From positions 6,656,501 to 6,720,500 of the forward strand of contig JANTQA010000012.1 of NCBI GenBank assembly GCA_027625915.1: a stretch of DNA of 64,000 nucleotides. Direction: 5' to 3'. Shown here piece after piece: positions 12,601 through 25,534 of this stretch. This DNA is from Anaeramoeba flamelloides. Its lineage: Eukaryota > Metamonada > Anaeramoebidae. The first letter of the stretch is position 1; the number at the start of each line of letters is the position of its first letter. A program made the position numbers and the translations under genes. The notes below the pieces were generated by a model. That model made no database searches and was not told the DNA's origin. It worked only from the letters and a program-made list of their open reading frames with translations.

Positions 12601-13949
12601 AGGACCAAAGATTTGCAACCCATGTTGTAGGAGGAGCTAGAATTAGAAGGCATTTTATCAAGACATTAGTAAAAGAAATCCGCGATCAAAAAATGGAAGA
12701 TGGTTTAAGTGAGAAGAAAATTCAAAGATACATTCAAAATGCAGAAGGGGCCATTTCTAGACTGGGTGTCCCAGAAAAGGCATTCCATTGGGCAATTAGA
12801 GCAGGTATTACCAAATTAACAAAGCCAGTACAAAATTGTGTAACAAATATTGAAAAGGAATTAATCGAAATAATTAGTGACACTGCAAATAAAATCGAAG
12901 AATTCGAAATGTTTCCAAGATTAAAAGATCGAATCTTAGTTCTTTCCAATGATTTAATTAAAAAGGTTAGAAAGCCAACAATGGCATTAGTAACAAAAAT
13001 CGTCAATATGCAATTAGCCTATATTAATTTTGATCACCCGGCTTTAAATATTCAAAAATATTCAAAAGAAAAACACAAAGATTTTTTTGAAGGCTATTTG
13101 ACAATGAAAGGTGGCAAACAAAAAAAATGGAGTCAAAAATGGTTTGTTTTAAAAGAAAGGACATTATATGTTTTTGATAGTCCTTCAAGCGAGGAAGCAT
13201 TAATTACCATCCCAATTGAGGGGTGTATTGTACAAACCAACGAAGAAATAGAACAACAAAAAGTAAAAAAACAACAGCAACAGCAACAAAATAATATGAA
13301 TCAGAACAATAATAACAACAATAATAATAACAACAACAATAACAACAACAACAACAACAATAATAATAATAACAGTAATAATAACAGTAATCAAAATCCT
13401 TTATCAAACCTGAAAACCTTAGAAAATATTAAAAATACTTTTTTAAAAAAAACTAGAACAAACACTCTCAGTTCATCAACAATGGTTGATTTAAAATTAT
13501 ATTTTCAAATTAAACATCCAAATAATATTATTTTATTTGAGAACTCAACAAATATAGAACTTGTTGCAGAAGACCAATATTCTTTAACAGATTGGATGAG
13601 AATGATCAACCGAGCCGGGCAAGGTGGCAAGGTTGGTAAAAAAAAGGAAGAAAGAAATATTTGGCTAATTAGAGAAGTAGTGACAAGTTATTTTAAAGCA
13701 GTTAGAGAAACACTATATGATTACATACCAAAATGTATCATGTATAAAATGGTTAATGTAGTCAAAAGAGAACTTGAAGGTAGATTGATGGCTAGTATTT
13801 ATGATGAAGAACTTTTAGATGATATCATGAGTGAAGAAATTGGAATAAAAGAAAAAAGACAACGCTTAAAAAGATCCTTGCTATTGCTCAGAGAAGCACA
13901 ACAAATTATGAATGATGTGAAATCTATTAGAATTCGAAAAAATTATTAA
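9694..13949 (+). CDS. Dynamin-family GTPase with PH and GED domains
   Basis: Large GTPase that assembles on membranes and cuts or remodels them. There are two exons, 9694-11076 and 12519-13949, joined in phase 0 (donor GTAAGT, acceptor TTAG), giving about 937 aa. Start is ATG at 9694; ATG at 9667 is an alternative. Residues 1-150 are a Lys-rich extension. The GTPase domain shows P-loop GCQSSGKSS (about 173), DLPG (274), TKLD (343) and VNRS (372). Exon 2 opens with the stalk, including GGARIRRHF. The PH domain starts at [11 protein letters not shown] (about 650) and is split by an Asn tract (about 719-753). The GED lies at about 846-937. There is no proline-rich tail. The PH domain favours classical dynamin/DRP2-like membrane scission over a DRP1-like mitochondrial role; this is inference. 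The 5' exon is much richer in G/C-ending codons than the 3' exon. The 1,442 bp intron carries palindrome cluster II. Confidence 0.97.
11655..11852 (-). repeat. Palindrome cluster II in the dynamin intron
   Basis: Read on the minus strand, three decamers (AGTGTCTGTCA, AGTGCCGCAG, AGTGCCTAG) precede stem A, which ends GGAAAACCTAACG. Then AGTGCCTAGG opens stem B (AATTTGAGAAATAAACCG and its complement), which ends AAAACCTTATGG. This is the most compact two-module example. The rest of the intron (11077-12518) is plain A/T-rich DNA. Confidence 0.8.
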
Positions 13950-16900
13950 TTATTTGTGATTTAGATCTTTTGTTAAGAATAATAATCTTAATTATTATTA
14001 TATTATTTTTATTTTCATTTTTTATTTTTTCATTTTTTTTTCTTGTTGGACAATTTTCATTAAAATTGATTATTTTTTGAGATTTTTTTTTTTTCATTTT
14101 TTTGTCTCAAATTTATTTTTTTCAATTCTTCAAATATTAATATTTAAATAAATTTTTTTTTTATTACAATCATTTTTTCTTTCAGTTTTAACTCCATTTT
14201 TTTAGTTGTAAAGTTTTGGTGATTTGTGACAAGTTTAAAATGCAAAATTATCAACGATTTTGTACAAAATTTTATACTTTATAAAATTCAAAATTTTGGT
14301 CATAGTTTAAAACAGCTAAAAAAATAATAATGATATAATTTCATTTAATTTGGAGGTAATTTTTATTTTTTTTAAATATGAAAATCATTTTTTCATTTTT
14401 TTATTTTCTTGTTTTGATTTTGTTTTTTGAATTAAGTAACCTTTTTCTTTTGATCATTAAATTTTTTTTCAAAGATTGATATTATGTTAGAGTTAAGTTC
14501 TTTTAAAGAGTAGAACTCAAATAAAATTAGTTGATAGATCTAACATTTTTATCAATCAATAATTACTAATAGAATTTAAACAAATTTACCAATACAATTT
14601 TATTGTTGTTTTCATACTAAAATTTTTTATAAATCTTTTATTTATTTGTATTTATAATCTAATATTTTTTGTTTTAATTTTATGAGTATTGTAATTTTTA
14701 AAAAGTTATTAAAATTTCAATTATTTAGTGGTTCTAATATGACATTTCAAATCTAATACATTGTAGTATTTTTTTTTTTTTTTTTGATCAAATTTAATTC
14801 TGGCCTTTTTAAACTTTTGTTGGATTTCTGTTTATAAAATTGTGGATTACCTGAAATAAAATATTATAAAACAAAAAAAAGTATTAAATAGATTTTTAAT
14901 TCATGAAAAGTAAATATGTTATAAATTTCCAGATATTATGAGAAGAATTAAAAAATGAAATTTACTTATCAAAATCGAATCGAAATTTTCCAAAAAAAAA
15001 AAAACAAAGAGAACTTAGAAATAAAAATTCTTTATCTCTGACTTAATCTTGTTTACATGTGATATTTAAGTAGTTTTTTAAGTTTATATGTACTCTTATA
15101 TACTTTAAAATTGAATAAGCCAAGACAAAATAGGGAAATTTGAATTTTGGAACAATAACAAGGAAACTTCAAAATTAGGATTACCCAAGAAGACTTTTTC
15201 TAAATGAAAAAAATTCTAAAAAAAAAAAAAAACAAATTACAAAACTATTCACAATATCATGACTCAAAATTCCCCTAAGGAAATAAAAATTTTGTTGAAC
15301 ATAAAAAAAATATTCTATAAACAGTTTATTTAAAAATTCTAAATAAAAGAAGAGTTTTGTTTTAATTTTGATTTATAATTTAAAAGGGATAATCCCTGCA
15401 AATAGGTCTTAATATATGGGGACAATAGTTTTTTAAAGAATTTGTTTTAATGAATATCGACAGCAAAATTTGATTCTAATATTGTAAAAACCAACCCCCA
15501 GTTCACTATTTCAGTTCAAAAAAAAACCCATAATCTTTTGATTAACATCGAAAAAAAATAAAAATATTTTCAATGTTTTATTATTTTGTAGTTACAAAAA
15601 TCAAAATCATTTAAAGATCAGTAAATAAGTGTTTGGGTTTGCTGTTTTTTCTTCCAAAATTCAAATAAATAAAGAAAAACATTTTATTTTTTTGTAAAAA
15701 TGGAAATTTCTTTAAAAGTTTTTTATTGAAAAAATATATCTCCTTTTTTTATGTATCGTGGTAACACACTCCACCAAAACAAAACAATTTCAAAACCAAA
15801 ATTGAAATTAAATTATTCTTTCTATCAGTTGAGAATAGAAATTTCTCTTTTTTGTTTTTTTCTTCAACCAAAAAAAGATAAAATATAATTACTACCAAAC
15901 ATTCAAGCAACAAACGGTTTTATTCCCCGATTTTTTGTTGTAATTTTGAAAACCCTATTGGTAATAAATAATCTCAATAGGTAAATCTCATGAATGAAAA
16001 TGAGTATCAAATCCCCGATGTCTCTTATAGATTTAATTTTGAATGAAAAAAGTCACTTCAAAAAAAAAACAATTAAACACGGTTTTCCACTCTTAACTGA
16101 TACACTCAATAACTTTTTCTCCTTTAGATGTCGGAATTGAAATGGTTGTTTTCCAATAGATTTTTACAATAAAAAAAAGAATAAAATACCTCTTATTTTT
16201 TGAAAAATTGTAGGATTTCAAGACATTTTGTTTTTTATTACAAATCTATTTTTTAAAAATCTCTTATGATCAAAAAACCGAGTATCTAAACTTTTTTAAC
16301 CTTTTCAAATTCAAATTTCAATAAGCAACTCTTCATTTAATTCCAAATTCATATGATTTTTAATTATATTTTCACAATAAGCAAAAAATGTTTTAGTTTT
16401 TTCTTTTTGAATTTTTTTCTATATATTTTTGTTGATCAACAATTCCCATTCAATTTTTAATATTCACATAAGAGTAAATATTATTTTTGGTGTTAATTAC
16501 TTGAAATTTGAAAAAATAAAAAATACCAAAATTGTAGCAAAAGACATATCAACGATAATCTCAATAAAAAAAACCTGAAATTAATTGAAATTTTTTAATC
16601 TGAGCCATAAACGCTGAAACCAAAAATGTTAAGTGTGTAGGAAATAATTCGAAAGCCTATTTTAAATTTTTTTTGAATGAATCTATTTTTTCTAATTAAA
16701 GCAAAAATAATCTATATGCTTCTCCCTTAAAAAAAAAAAACTTACTCCGTTTTCCTATTTTTTTTAAAGAATAAAAACTGTCAAACAAACTGAAGTAATG
16801 TTAAAGTGGAAGCAATTAAAAAAACAACTTGTAAATTATCGATTAAAAATTTTCATTTTTTGTAATTTCTTTTGTTAGTTTTCAAAAAAATTAAGAAAAG

Positions 16901-16977
16901 AAAAGACCGTTTTTAGAGACAAAAAGATTGACTGCTTTTACTTTAAAGAGCTTTAGTTACTAAAAAAAAATAATTTA
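13950..16977. other. Intergenic region between dynamin and PAN2
   Basis: I find no coding segment. One MITE family C copy lies at 14282-14834. The remainder is A/T-rich. The last bases before the PAN2 ATG are an A-rich leader, as at the other genes here. Confidence 0.55.
14282..14834 (+). mobile_element. MITE family C, copy 1 (diverged)
   Basis: Aligns along its length with 32586-33122 and 57729-58269; shared blocks include GAACTCAAATAAAATTAGTTG and GAGTATTGTAATTT. Ends read TAAAATTCAAAATTTT and GTTTATA, a degraded form of the family terminal repeat. It has no coding capacity. This is the most diverged of the three copies, so probably the oldest. Confidence 0.72.
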
Positions 16978-19577
16978 ATGAGCCTGGATCAAACAAACAT
17001 TTATAATTCTTCGATTTATACAGATCTTACCAAAGTGCAAACAAACAAAGAAGGATACGGAGTAACTTCAATTCATTTTGATCCATATGAAGAGTTAATT
17101 CATTGTGGTACATCAGAAGGTTATCTTTCAACGTACCACTTGGCAAACAATGGAAACATTGAAAAATATTCATCATACTCTGCACATAGCTCCTCAATTC
17201 TTGGGATCGTTTCTAATCCCTCTGGGGTAGTTTCCTTTTCTCACAACAAATTAACCCAGCACAGTAAAGGCGGGATGGAAAAAGTGGCGATTCAAGACAA
17301 TGAATTTACTTCGATCCAATGCGTTGAATTTAGTAATCACGAGAAAACAAAAATGATTGTTGGTGGCGCAGGTACAACTGCTTTTTTAATTGATTTAAAT
17401 ATTGGCTCAATCATGAAAAGAGTATGTTTTTTTTTTTTTTTTATTTTTATTCTTTTTCTGGTTTAGTACAACACCCCAACGATTAGCATTTGTATTTGGG
17501 GTGTTTCAAAAAAAAATTACTTTTTTTATTCAATCTGAAAACAAACAATCAAACAAAAAAATAAAAATTCAGTTAACAAGCAAAGAAAAAAGTGAAATTG
17601 TTTGTATGAAACAATTAAAATTATAGACTGTGAATAAAAACAAGATTGTGTTTATTGTTCAATTCTGGTACGTGAATAATAATGATAAATTCAAATAAAT
17701 GCTTTGAACAATTTTTGCCTCATTTTTCATTTTGGAAATGTTTTTTACCTAAAGTTTTTTAAAAAAGCATTTTATTAGTTTAATTGAAAAGAAACTTGAT
17801 AAAATTTGTAGATCTCGCAACAAAAAGAAAAAGTATTTTTAAAAAGTATGAACAAAAAGTTTTCAAAATACTGATAAATTGTAATTTATGTTTGGAAATT
17901 TTTTGTTGATTTTAATTTTTGAAATTTTTATTCTCAAGCTTTGAATAAAGCATTTTATGAAGTCAAGTGTTAAGAAACTCTGTAAAATTAGTTGTTCTTT
18001 AAAATATTCTTTTTCAGTAACTGTTTGATGTGAAACAGTTCAAAGATTTATAAAAATGGAAATTGAACTAAAACTTTTATGAAATTTATTCGAATTTATC
18101 AGTATTCTTTTTCAAGAACTGTTTTTAAGATAGGGTTATCAAATTTCAATAATGGATCAAGGAAATAAACATTTTTGGAAATTTTTTAGTATTTAGCTGG
18201 GAAAAAATTTACAGTTCCTTTTTTTTAGATTTTTAATTTACAAATACTCTATTTGTGAAAGAAATAGGTTGTTCTTTGTGAACCCTATTTGAAAGGAAAA
18301 CGAAAATGATGTGAAAATTTTCCCCATTTATTTGACAAATTCAAGTGGGAATTATTTTTTTTATTTGTAGAATCCTTTAATACTATCATACAAACCATAT
18401 TAACCATACAAGGAAGCAGGTCTTTCGTTTTATAATTTTCTAAATTACAAGACCAAAATTTCATTATAAAAATTTAACCACTCTACTTGATTGAATTTTT
18501 TTATAACACCTACCACTCCATATTTATTTTTAAATACCTATTAAAGTAAGGCATTTTTTTGACATTTCATAAAAAATTCTCTTTGTTAATGGATCTATTC
18601 ATAAGCTAACAACATAAAAATTAAGTGAAATATTTATACTGATTGGAATAAACACTTATTGTATTTATTTTAAAATATATTTATCAAAATATTTCCAAAA
18701 AAATAAAAAACAATTCATACTTTTTTTGGAGAAAACAATGAAACGGACAATTTCAATAAAAAAAAGCAATATGCTAAGGACACAAACAATTTTTTTAACA
18801 ATAAAATACAGTTATAGTTTTCAGTTCCCTTCGAAATTTTATCAAGATTAAACCTCGTTGGAAAACTAATTTTTATCTGATTAAACAGAAAAAAATAATC
18901 TTCTAATTTTCCTACTAAAAAAATTTCATTTTAAAATCGAGATCAGAAAATTTAATATCTTTTATTTATGTAATCTCAAACTAACAAACAAATTGGATTA
19001 TTATTAAGAATCAATTTGCCTTAGATAATGAATATCAATTTTGTATATTTTAACAGTTTTATCAAGATTTGGCTTAATAAAAAAATTATAAAATAAAATT
19101 GCCCTGCTTTTTTTGAAATTGCTTATTACACAATTATTATTAAATTTGTGTCCAATTTAGCGGAACAAAAAGTTTCTCATTAAAATTTTGCTTAATTAAA
19201 CATTACATAATCTAATATTATTCTATCAATGAAAATGTACTAATCACCTTTAACATTTAAAAGTGCCAAAACATTCTATATGATTATCCTTTTCCAATTC
19301 TTTAATATTCCTTTCATTAAGAATTGTAAGCCGAACAAAAAATATATTAATACAAGCAAATAAAAAGAGATCACCAATTTAGATCTATTGTTAAAAAACG
19401 GTTTATCAGCAAAAAAAAAAAAATAGGAAGAAGAAGGAAAATTTCTCATTTATAATTCAAATCATTAATACTATTTGAATAAATTTTCCTAAATTTAAAA
19501 GAATTTAAAGAAAAACTAAAATGAATTACATAAATCAAAAAAAAAAGAAGCTAGAAATGTTCCTTAAGAACGAAAAT

Positions 19578-19617
<40 letters not shown>

Positions 19618-22600
19618 AAAGATCTGCTCTTTAGTTTATTATACAATATGATTGGAATTCTTGTATTAATTTAGGAATAAATTAATGATTATTTTAATTT
19701 ATACATTATAAACTAACGTTATTTAAGGTATTTCAGATTTAACTTGAGAATAAATCTAAATATTTAATTATTCTAAAATAATTTTTATTAGACCCACAAT
19801 AAATTACTTTATAATATGATATAATAAACTCGAAATTTTTTTAAAAAGATATTTTGATTACTTATAAATCTAAAAAAAATTAGACTCTTGCATCTAAAAA
19901 TCTAGAAATTCGTCTATATTATTTTATGTTTGTGGAATATTTAATTAATTTACTAATAAGTTGGGGGTTTTGAAGGTAAAACATATCGAATAATAGAATA
20001 CATTGTGTAAAATGTTGAAATCTAGAAAATAATTATGAATTTTTTAAAAAAGGTGTTTTACCTCCAAAAGTTAAATCCCCAAGAAGAAAGATAAATTTCC
20101 ATCCTATATTCTCAAAGTGATCGATTAAAAAAAAAAAAAACATTTCAACTCAAGTCGAACTTTCTCTGAGATGTAAAATTAAGAGATGGTGAAGAAGAAG
20201 AAGAAGAAAACAAGCTATCCAAGCAACCATTTTTAAATTTTGTTATATTGTTTGGATATTGGGAATATGCTTTTAAAATTGAAGCATCTTATTTAGAATT
20301 TCAATAGAGGTTAAAAAAATTTTTTAACTGAGAATAACTAAATATAAAATCCATGAAGGATTGATAGTATTCAAAGTATTTTTTTTCATGGATATAGATA
20401 ATGCTACAATAAATTGAGAATCGATGGATTGCCTTTTTTTGGTTACTTGAGTAATACCTAATGGATTGATCATCCAAAAAAACTAAAACAAAATACAATT
20501 AAAATCATGATCTGATCATTGATATAATTAGTTTCTTTTTTTATTGTTGGTTTTTTAAAAGAATAACTTTTTTTTAAGGATCTGCTTTTTCTTCAAACCA
20601 AAAATTTTCTGTTGTTAAAAACATCATTGAATTGGCACAAAATTCATCAACTGGTATATATCACTATTTAATCTTTTATCACATTTTTTTGATATTCTCA
20701 CGATTTGTAATTTATATTTTATTGTATAAACTAAACTCCCTTTCACCTAAAATTAACCAGCCAAAAATGAAAAATTCACTTTTTTTTTAAGAATTAACCA
20801 AAATACGATTAATTAGAAATAAAAAAAATTATAAACATCCTATTAGATTTGATATTATTAAAAGAAATACCTGAACAACCTATAAATTTCCAAAAAAATA
20901 TAATTTATAAAAAAATTTATGCAGAAACCTTTCATTGAAATGTCTCGTGCAAAATTTCCAAATTTCAATGGAAAACATAAAATTATTGACAATTAGATTT
21001 TTTAATAGTAAAATGTATTCGTGGATAAAAGAAATTCCAAAGACTCAATTTTCTTCAAGTTAACTTGAAATTTCAAAGATTTTTTTTTTGCAAATTGACT
21101 TTTTTAAAAAAAAAAGATTAAGAAAAGTTGGAAAAGTAAAAAAAAAAAACAAGATTTTTTTATAGAATCGATAATGGGCCAGTGGTAAAGTATCCAGCTT
21201 AAGTTCAACTACAATATGAAGAGCTGGGGTTCGGAAATTCTCTTAACCACACTTTTTTTGATTGTTTATCATTTTCCCAAAAATCCATCAAATTGCAATT
21301 TTAATTAAAAATTGGACTTATGCTTCATAGAATCACTAATTCTTTTAAGTAATCGTCTGAAAGATTTCGAATCTTGCTAAGCTATAATAAAAACCTGAAT
21401 AACAATGAATTGGAACAAAAACTCTTTAAATTTATGTAGCAGATCAGATTCTTGAGCAATTGGACAGATTTGCTCTCTCACTTGGTTCAACAATATCTCA
21501 AATTTAAATTTGGTATTCAGGAAGTGCCACCGAGTGCCTAGTTTTTCGAGAATTCGAGAGAATTGAATAAAATCAAAGATTTTAATCTATTCTTAAAAAT
21601 TCTGGAAAACCTAACGGCAAGCACGTAAGCTTTTAGTGCTCACTTTATAATGGAAAAAAAAAAAAAAAAAACCCTTTTTTAATGTTGAATGAAGAACAAT
21701 TCAAGAAGAAATCAAACAAGAGGTCTGGAAAAAAATGTTCAGAGTTTGAATAAAAAAATAAAGATTCTAAATATCGATTAAAAATTAATTGGGAGGTTGA
21801 AAATTTCAAAAAAATGTGAATTATTTAAAAAATTTATTCAACATTTTTATTATTTTTTTTTGCTTATTAAACATTTTTTTACCCTATTTTTAATTATTTT
21901 GTTTTTATTCCAATTATTAAATTATAATTTTTCCAAATATTTGGAAAAAAAAAAAAAGATAAAAATGGATTCAGGATTAAATGATCTTAAAAGGTCAAGG
22001 CATTTATTTATAGGAGGGAACAAATTTGGAGAATTAACATTCTTTGATACAAGGACTTTAAGAGCAAAAAAGAAAATCCAAGCATTTACAAATACGTTAA
22101 CAAGTATTGATTTGAATGGGAATTATGTCGCGTGCTGTGGGATTGATTATGATCAAAATAGTTATTTGTCTGAAAATAGTATAAAAGTTTTAGATTTAAG
22201 GACATACAAATTTTTCAATTATTGGAATTCATCATCTGAATTAATCAAATTGAAATGGATTTCGTTAAATTCCCCATCAATTATTGTTGCAAATAAAGTA
22301 GGTTCTGTTGAAGAATTAGACTTTACTCAGGATAGAAAAATCTTATGGATGAATTATGAAAATAAAGCTATAAGTTCTTTTGATATTTCTAGTTCATATG
22401 AAATATTTGCAGTTGGAGACTCATCAGGGGATATTCATTTTTCTAGTTCGATCTCAGATCCAAAAGTGAATGCGTTTTCAACAGAAACAAAAATGCTACC
22501 GATGAAAAAATTTTCGAATACTCAAGATACTAATATGTATTTTGATTCATATTATGAAACAGAAAAAATAAACTTTTATCAGTTTGAAGAGAATGAAAAA

Positions 22601-24208
22601 CAATCATTAACATCATCAGAATGGAATGAAAGCTGTTATTTTACTGTTGGAAGAATACCAAAAATACTTGATCCCGAATTAATAGATTCGATGGCAAAAA
22701 AGGATTTTTATTATTGCTCACCAAATCCAAATAAAACAAACAGAAATCAAATTGATTCATATAAAATAGATTTGGATTTACTTTTTAGAGGAACTAATTT
22801 AATCAATAGAGAATTAAATGGTTATGGAATTGGTTTTAACTCGCTTTCATTTTATAATAATAATTATGATAAAAATAATATTATCGACAACAATAGTCAA
22901 AAGAATAAAAATAATAATCAAAATAATAATAATAAACAAAATAATAATAATAAACAAAATAATATGAACAATAACTCTAATAATAATAATAATATCAATC
23001 AGAATAATGATAATGATAAAAATGTAAAGAATAACAACAAAAACAAAAACAACAACAACAAAAACAACAACAACAACAACAATAACAAAAACAAAAGCAA
23101 AAAGAACAAAAAGAACGAGAATGAGAATGAGAAAGAGAAAGAGAAAGAGAAAGAGAACGGGAACGAGAACGATAACAGCAATTTTACTTATGATAAAGGA
23201 ATCATGGAAAAATTTAATATTCCTGAATTTTATTCAAGTGTTAGGATCAGATATTATAAAAAAGGAGGGAGACCTTACAAACCAATTAAAAAATTAAATG
23301 AAACACAATTTAATGGTTTAGAAAATACCTTTCCAAATGCGTATACAAATTCTTTTCTTCAGGTGTTGAATTTTATTCCACACTTGTGTAATCATTTAAG
23401 AAATCACCTATGCGAAAAAGATTTTTGTTTAACTTGCGAATTTGGTTTTCTTTTCCACATGTTACATCAAGCAAGAAGTCGAGTTTTGCATTCAGGAAAT
23501 TTTTTGAGAGCATTCAAGCAAATACAAAAGGCAAAATCTTATGGTTTGCTTGAAAACCATTCAACTAGACATAACACCTTTAACCAATTAGCAAGTGGGT
23601 TTAATGATTTTATATTAAAAGAAATACACAAGGATTTAAATAAAATAAATCCAAAGAAAAGCACAATAATCCAATCTTTATTTGAATCCAAATTTACCAA
23701 AATTTATAAATGTACTCAATGTGGCAGAATTGAAAAAAAAATAATAAAGAACACACAATTAAACATAAATTTCAAAAATCTTTCAAACATAATTAATGAA
23801 TCAATGTCCATTAATAATAATTCGTCCACTGCTAATAATAAAGTTAATCGAAGTAATAACAATAAATTAACCTTTTTCGATTATTTATCAAAAAGGTTGA
23901 ATTATAATTCTCAAATAACTAAAAAATGTAAAAATTGCAAAGATAAAAAAAAATTTTTAATAAATATGAAAAATAATTCACTTCCAAATATTATGATAAT
24001 AAGTTTAAACAAGTTGATCAAAGAAATTTTTCAAAAAAATTATATTCCTTTATTTCTTAATTTCCAATATGATGCAGAAAAAAATACTTATTCAATAATT
24101 AAACCAAGTAATAAAAATAATAAGAATAACAAGAATAATTTTAATGGCTATAACAACAACACTAATAATAATAAAAACCAAAACAAAAGCAAAAGCAACA
24201 GTAGTAGC

Positions 24209-24245
<37 letters not shown>

Positions 24246-25291
24246 GTACCAATAATTCCCAAATTATAAGATATGAATTATCTTCAGTTATTTCACACAT
24301 TCATGATGGATCTGAAAAATCAAATTTAAAAGATCATTTTGTTGCTCATATCAAAAATCCAAAATTTGTTTCTGAATCTTTTAAAAGAGAAAAATTAAAG
24401 AAAAAAACAAATTCTTCTCATAAATGGTATTTATTTAATGATTTAAGAATTTTGGAAACGAAAAAAATGGAAGTAAATAATTTTAATAAATATTGGAAAA
24501 TACCGTGTATACTTTATTATAAAAAAATCAATTTAGAAAACGAATTAAAAATCCCAAAGTTTGTTAATCCTATCGATCCAAACGTCTTATTAAAAAATAA
24601 TTGTCTCAATCAAAATAAAAATTTAATCGAACCAAATTTTGTACTGTTAAATAAAAAGGAATTAAATTCCAAAAATAAATTAATAGCAATTGATTGTGAA
24701 TTTGTTTGTTTACAGTCAGAAGAAATAGAAATGTTACGAAATGGCTCCGAAATAATCAATGCCCCGAAAAGGCACGGGTTGGGCAGAGTTTCCTTAATTA
24801 GAGGAAATGGCGAACAAAAGGATAAGCCTTTGATGGACTCTTATATCCCATCTTCGGAAAGGGTTTTGGATTTCTTAACCAGATATTCCGGGTTGGTCCC
24901 AAAAGACCTTGATACAGAAACTTCTGACAAGAATCTGGAGTCCCTGAAAAGTGTTTATTTGAAAATTCGCGCTTTAATTGATAACGGATTCATTTTTATT
25001 GGCCATGCCGTTGAAAATGATTTTAGAATATTAAATGTATTTGTCCCACAAGAGCAAATAATAGATACCGCTAAATTATACCATATACCCTGGAAAAGAA
25101 AACTTTCTCTAAGTTATTTATCAAAAAATGTGTTAAATAAAACCATACAAAGAGATACACATTGTAGTATAGAGGATTCAAAGGCTACTTTACATTTGTA
25201 TGATGAGTATTTAAAATTGAAAAAAAATGAGCAATTCGAAAAAGTTTTAAATAAATTATTCCATATTAAAAAAAATTTTCAGAAAAATTAA
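16978..25291 (+). CDS. PAN2: PAN2, catalytic subunit of the PAN2-PAN3 poly(A) nuclease
   Basis: PAN2 trims mRNA poly(A) tails in the cytoplasm together with PAN3. Exon 1 (16978-17421) and exon 2 (21959-25291) join in phase 0, giving about 1,258 aa (human about 1,200). The donor is GTATGT; the acceptor AG at 21957-21958 follows an A run, which is atypical, but length and homology across the joint fit. The N-terminal WD40 repeats span both exons. An Asn/Lys tract covers about 446-559. The ubiquitin-hydrolase-like domain starts with NTFPNAYTNSFLQVL (about 605) and lacks the catalytic cysteine, as PAN2 does, and is followed by CTQCG/CKNC zinc-binding pairs. The C-terminal DEDDh exonuclease has AIDCEFV (D1060, E1062), HAVENDF and HCSIED, so all catalytic residues are present. 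The 4,537 bp intron holds a MITE, a palindrome cluster and a tRNA-like sequence. Confidence 0.95.
17470..17505. other. G/C-rich perfect hairpin near the PAN2 donor site
   Basis: AACACCCCAA (17470-17479) and TTGGGGTGTT (17496-17505) form a perfect 10-bp stem with a 16-nt loop, about 50 bp inside the long PAN2 intron. It stands out in very A/T-rich DNA. No role can be assigned. Confidence 0.5.
18535..19125 (+). mobile_element. MITE family A, copy 1 (in PAN2 intron)
   Basis: About 590 bp aligning with 52548-53139. Common blocks include ACATTTCATAAAAAAT, AACAATTTCAATAAAAAAAA and GATCAGAAAATTTAATATC. The right end reverse-complements to TAAGCAATTTCAAAAAAAGC and the left end is a decayed version. 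No ORF. Both known copies lie in long introns. Confidence 0.75.
19581..19613. repeat. (AT)n microsatellite
   Basis: About 16 uninterrupted AT dinucleotides within the PAN2 intron. Confidence 0.95.
21168..21249 (+). other. tRNA-Leu(TAA)-like sequence, degenerate
   Basis: An A-box-like TGGGCCAGTGG begins at 21175 and a B-box-like GGTTCGGAAATTC at 21228. They are spaced as in a class II tRNA, with a CTTAAGT anticodon-loop-like segment between and a T7 run after the end (21253-21259). The acceptor and T stems do not pair, so a working tRNA is unlikely. It may be a tRNA pseudogene, the head of a tRNA-derived SINE, or chance. Confidence 0.3.
21523..21617 (+). repeat. Palindrome cluster III (single stem A) in PAN2 intron
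   Basis: Two decamers, AGTGCCACCG and AGTGCCTAGT, open one stem-A palindrome centred on AAAATCAAAGATTTTAATC. It closes with TTCTGGAAAACCTAACGGC. This is the minimal form of the module seen in arrays elsewhere in the window. Confidence 0.8.
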
Positions 25292-25534
25292 TTCTCCTTT
25301 GTTTGAAATTAAAATAATTCAAAAATAAATTTTTTTTTTTCTTTTTTTTTTATTTTTACAAGTATACATTTTATTTATACCTCTTTTTTTATTCCAGTTT
25401 TCCATCTAAATATGACAAATTCGCAGATATTGTTTCTTGTTCACAAAAGACCATTTTTTTAACTAATAAACATTTTTTTGTTAAAAAGTGTTTTTCACGA
25501 ATAAGTCTGTTTTTTGCAGAAAATTTGGGGTTTT

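Noticed and set aside
13280-13400. Trinucleotide-like AAC/AAT tract as a separate satellite
   Set aside because: It is in frame inside the dynamin PH domain and encodes poly-Asn, so it is part of the gene.
20580-20656. Possible micro-exon between AAG and GTATAT in the PAN2 intron
   Set aside because: Including it would add residues where direct joining of the flanking exons already matches the family length.
21797-21958. Extra N-terminal hydrophobic segment on the PAN2 second exon
   Set aside because: It is intron read-through (Phe/Leu-rich). Joining exon 1 at 17421 to 21959 gives the expected WD40 spacing without it.
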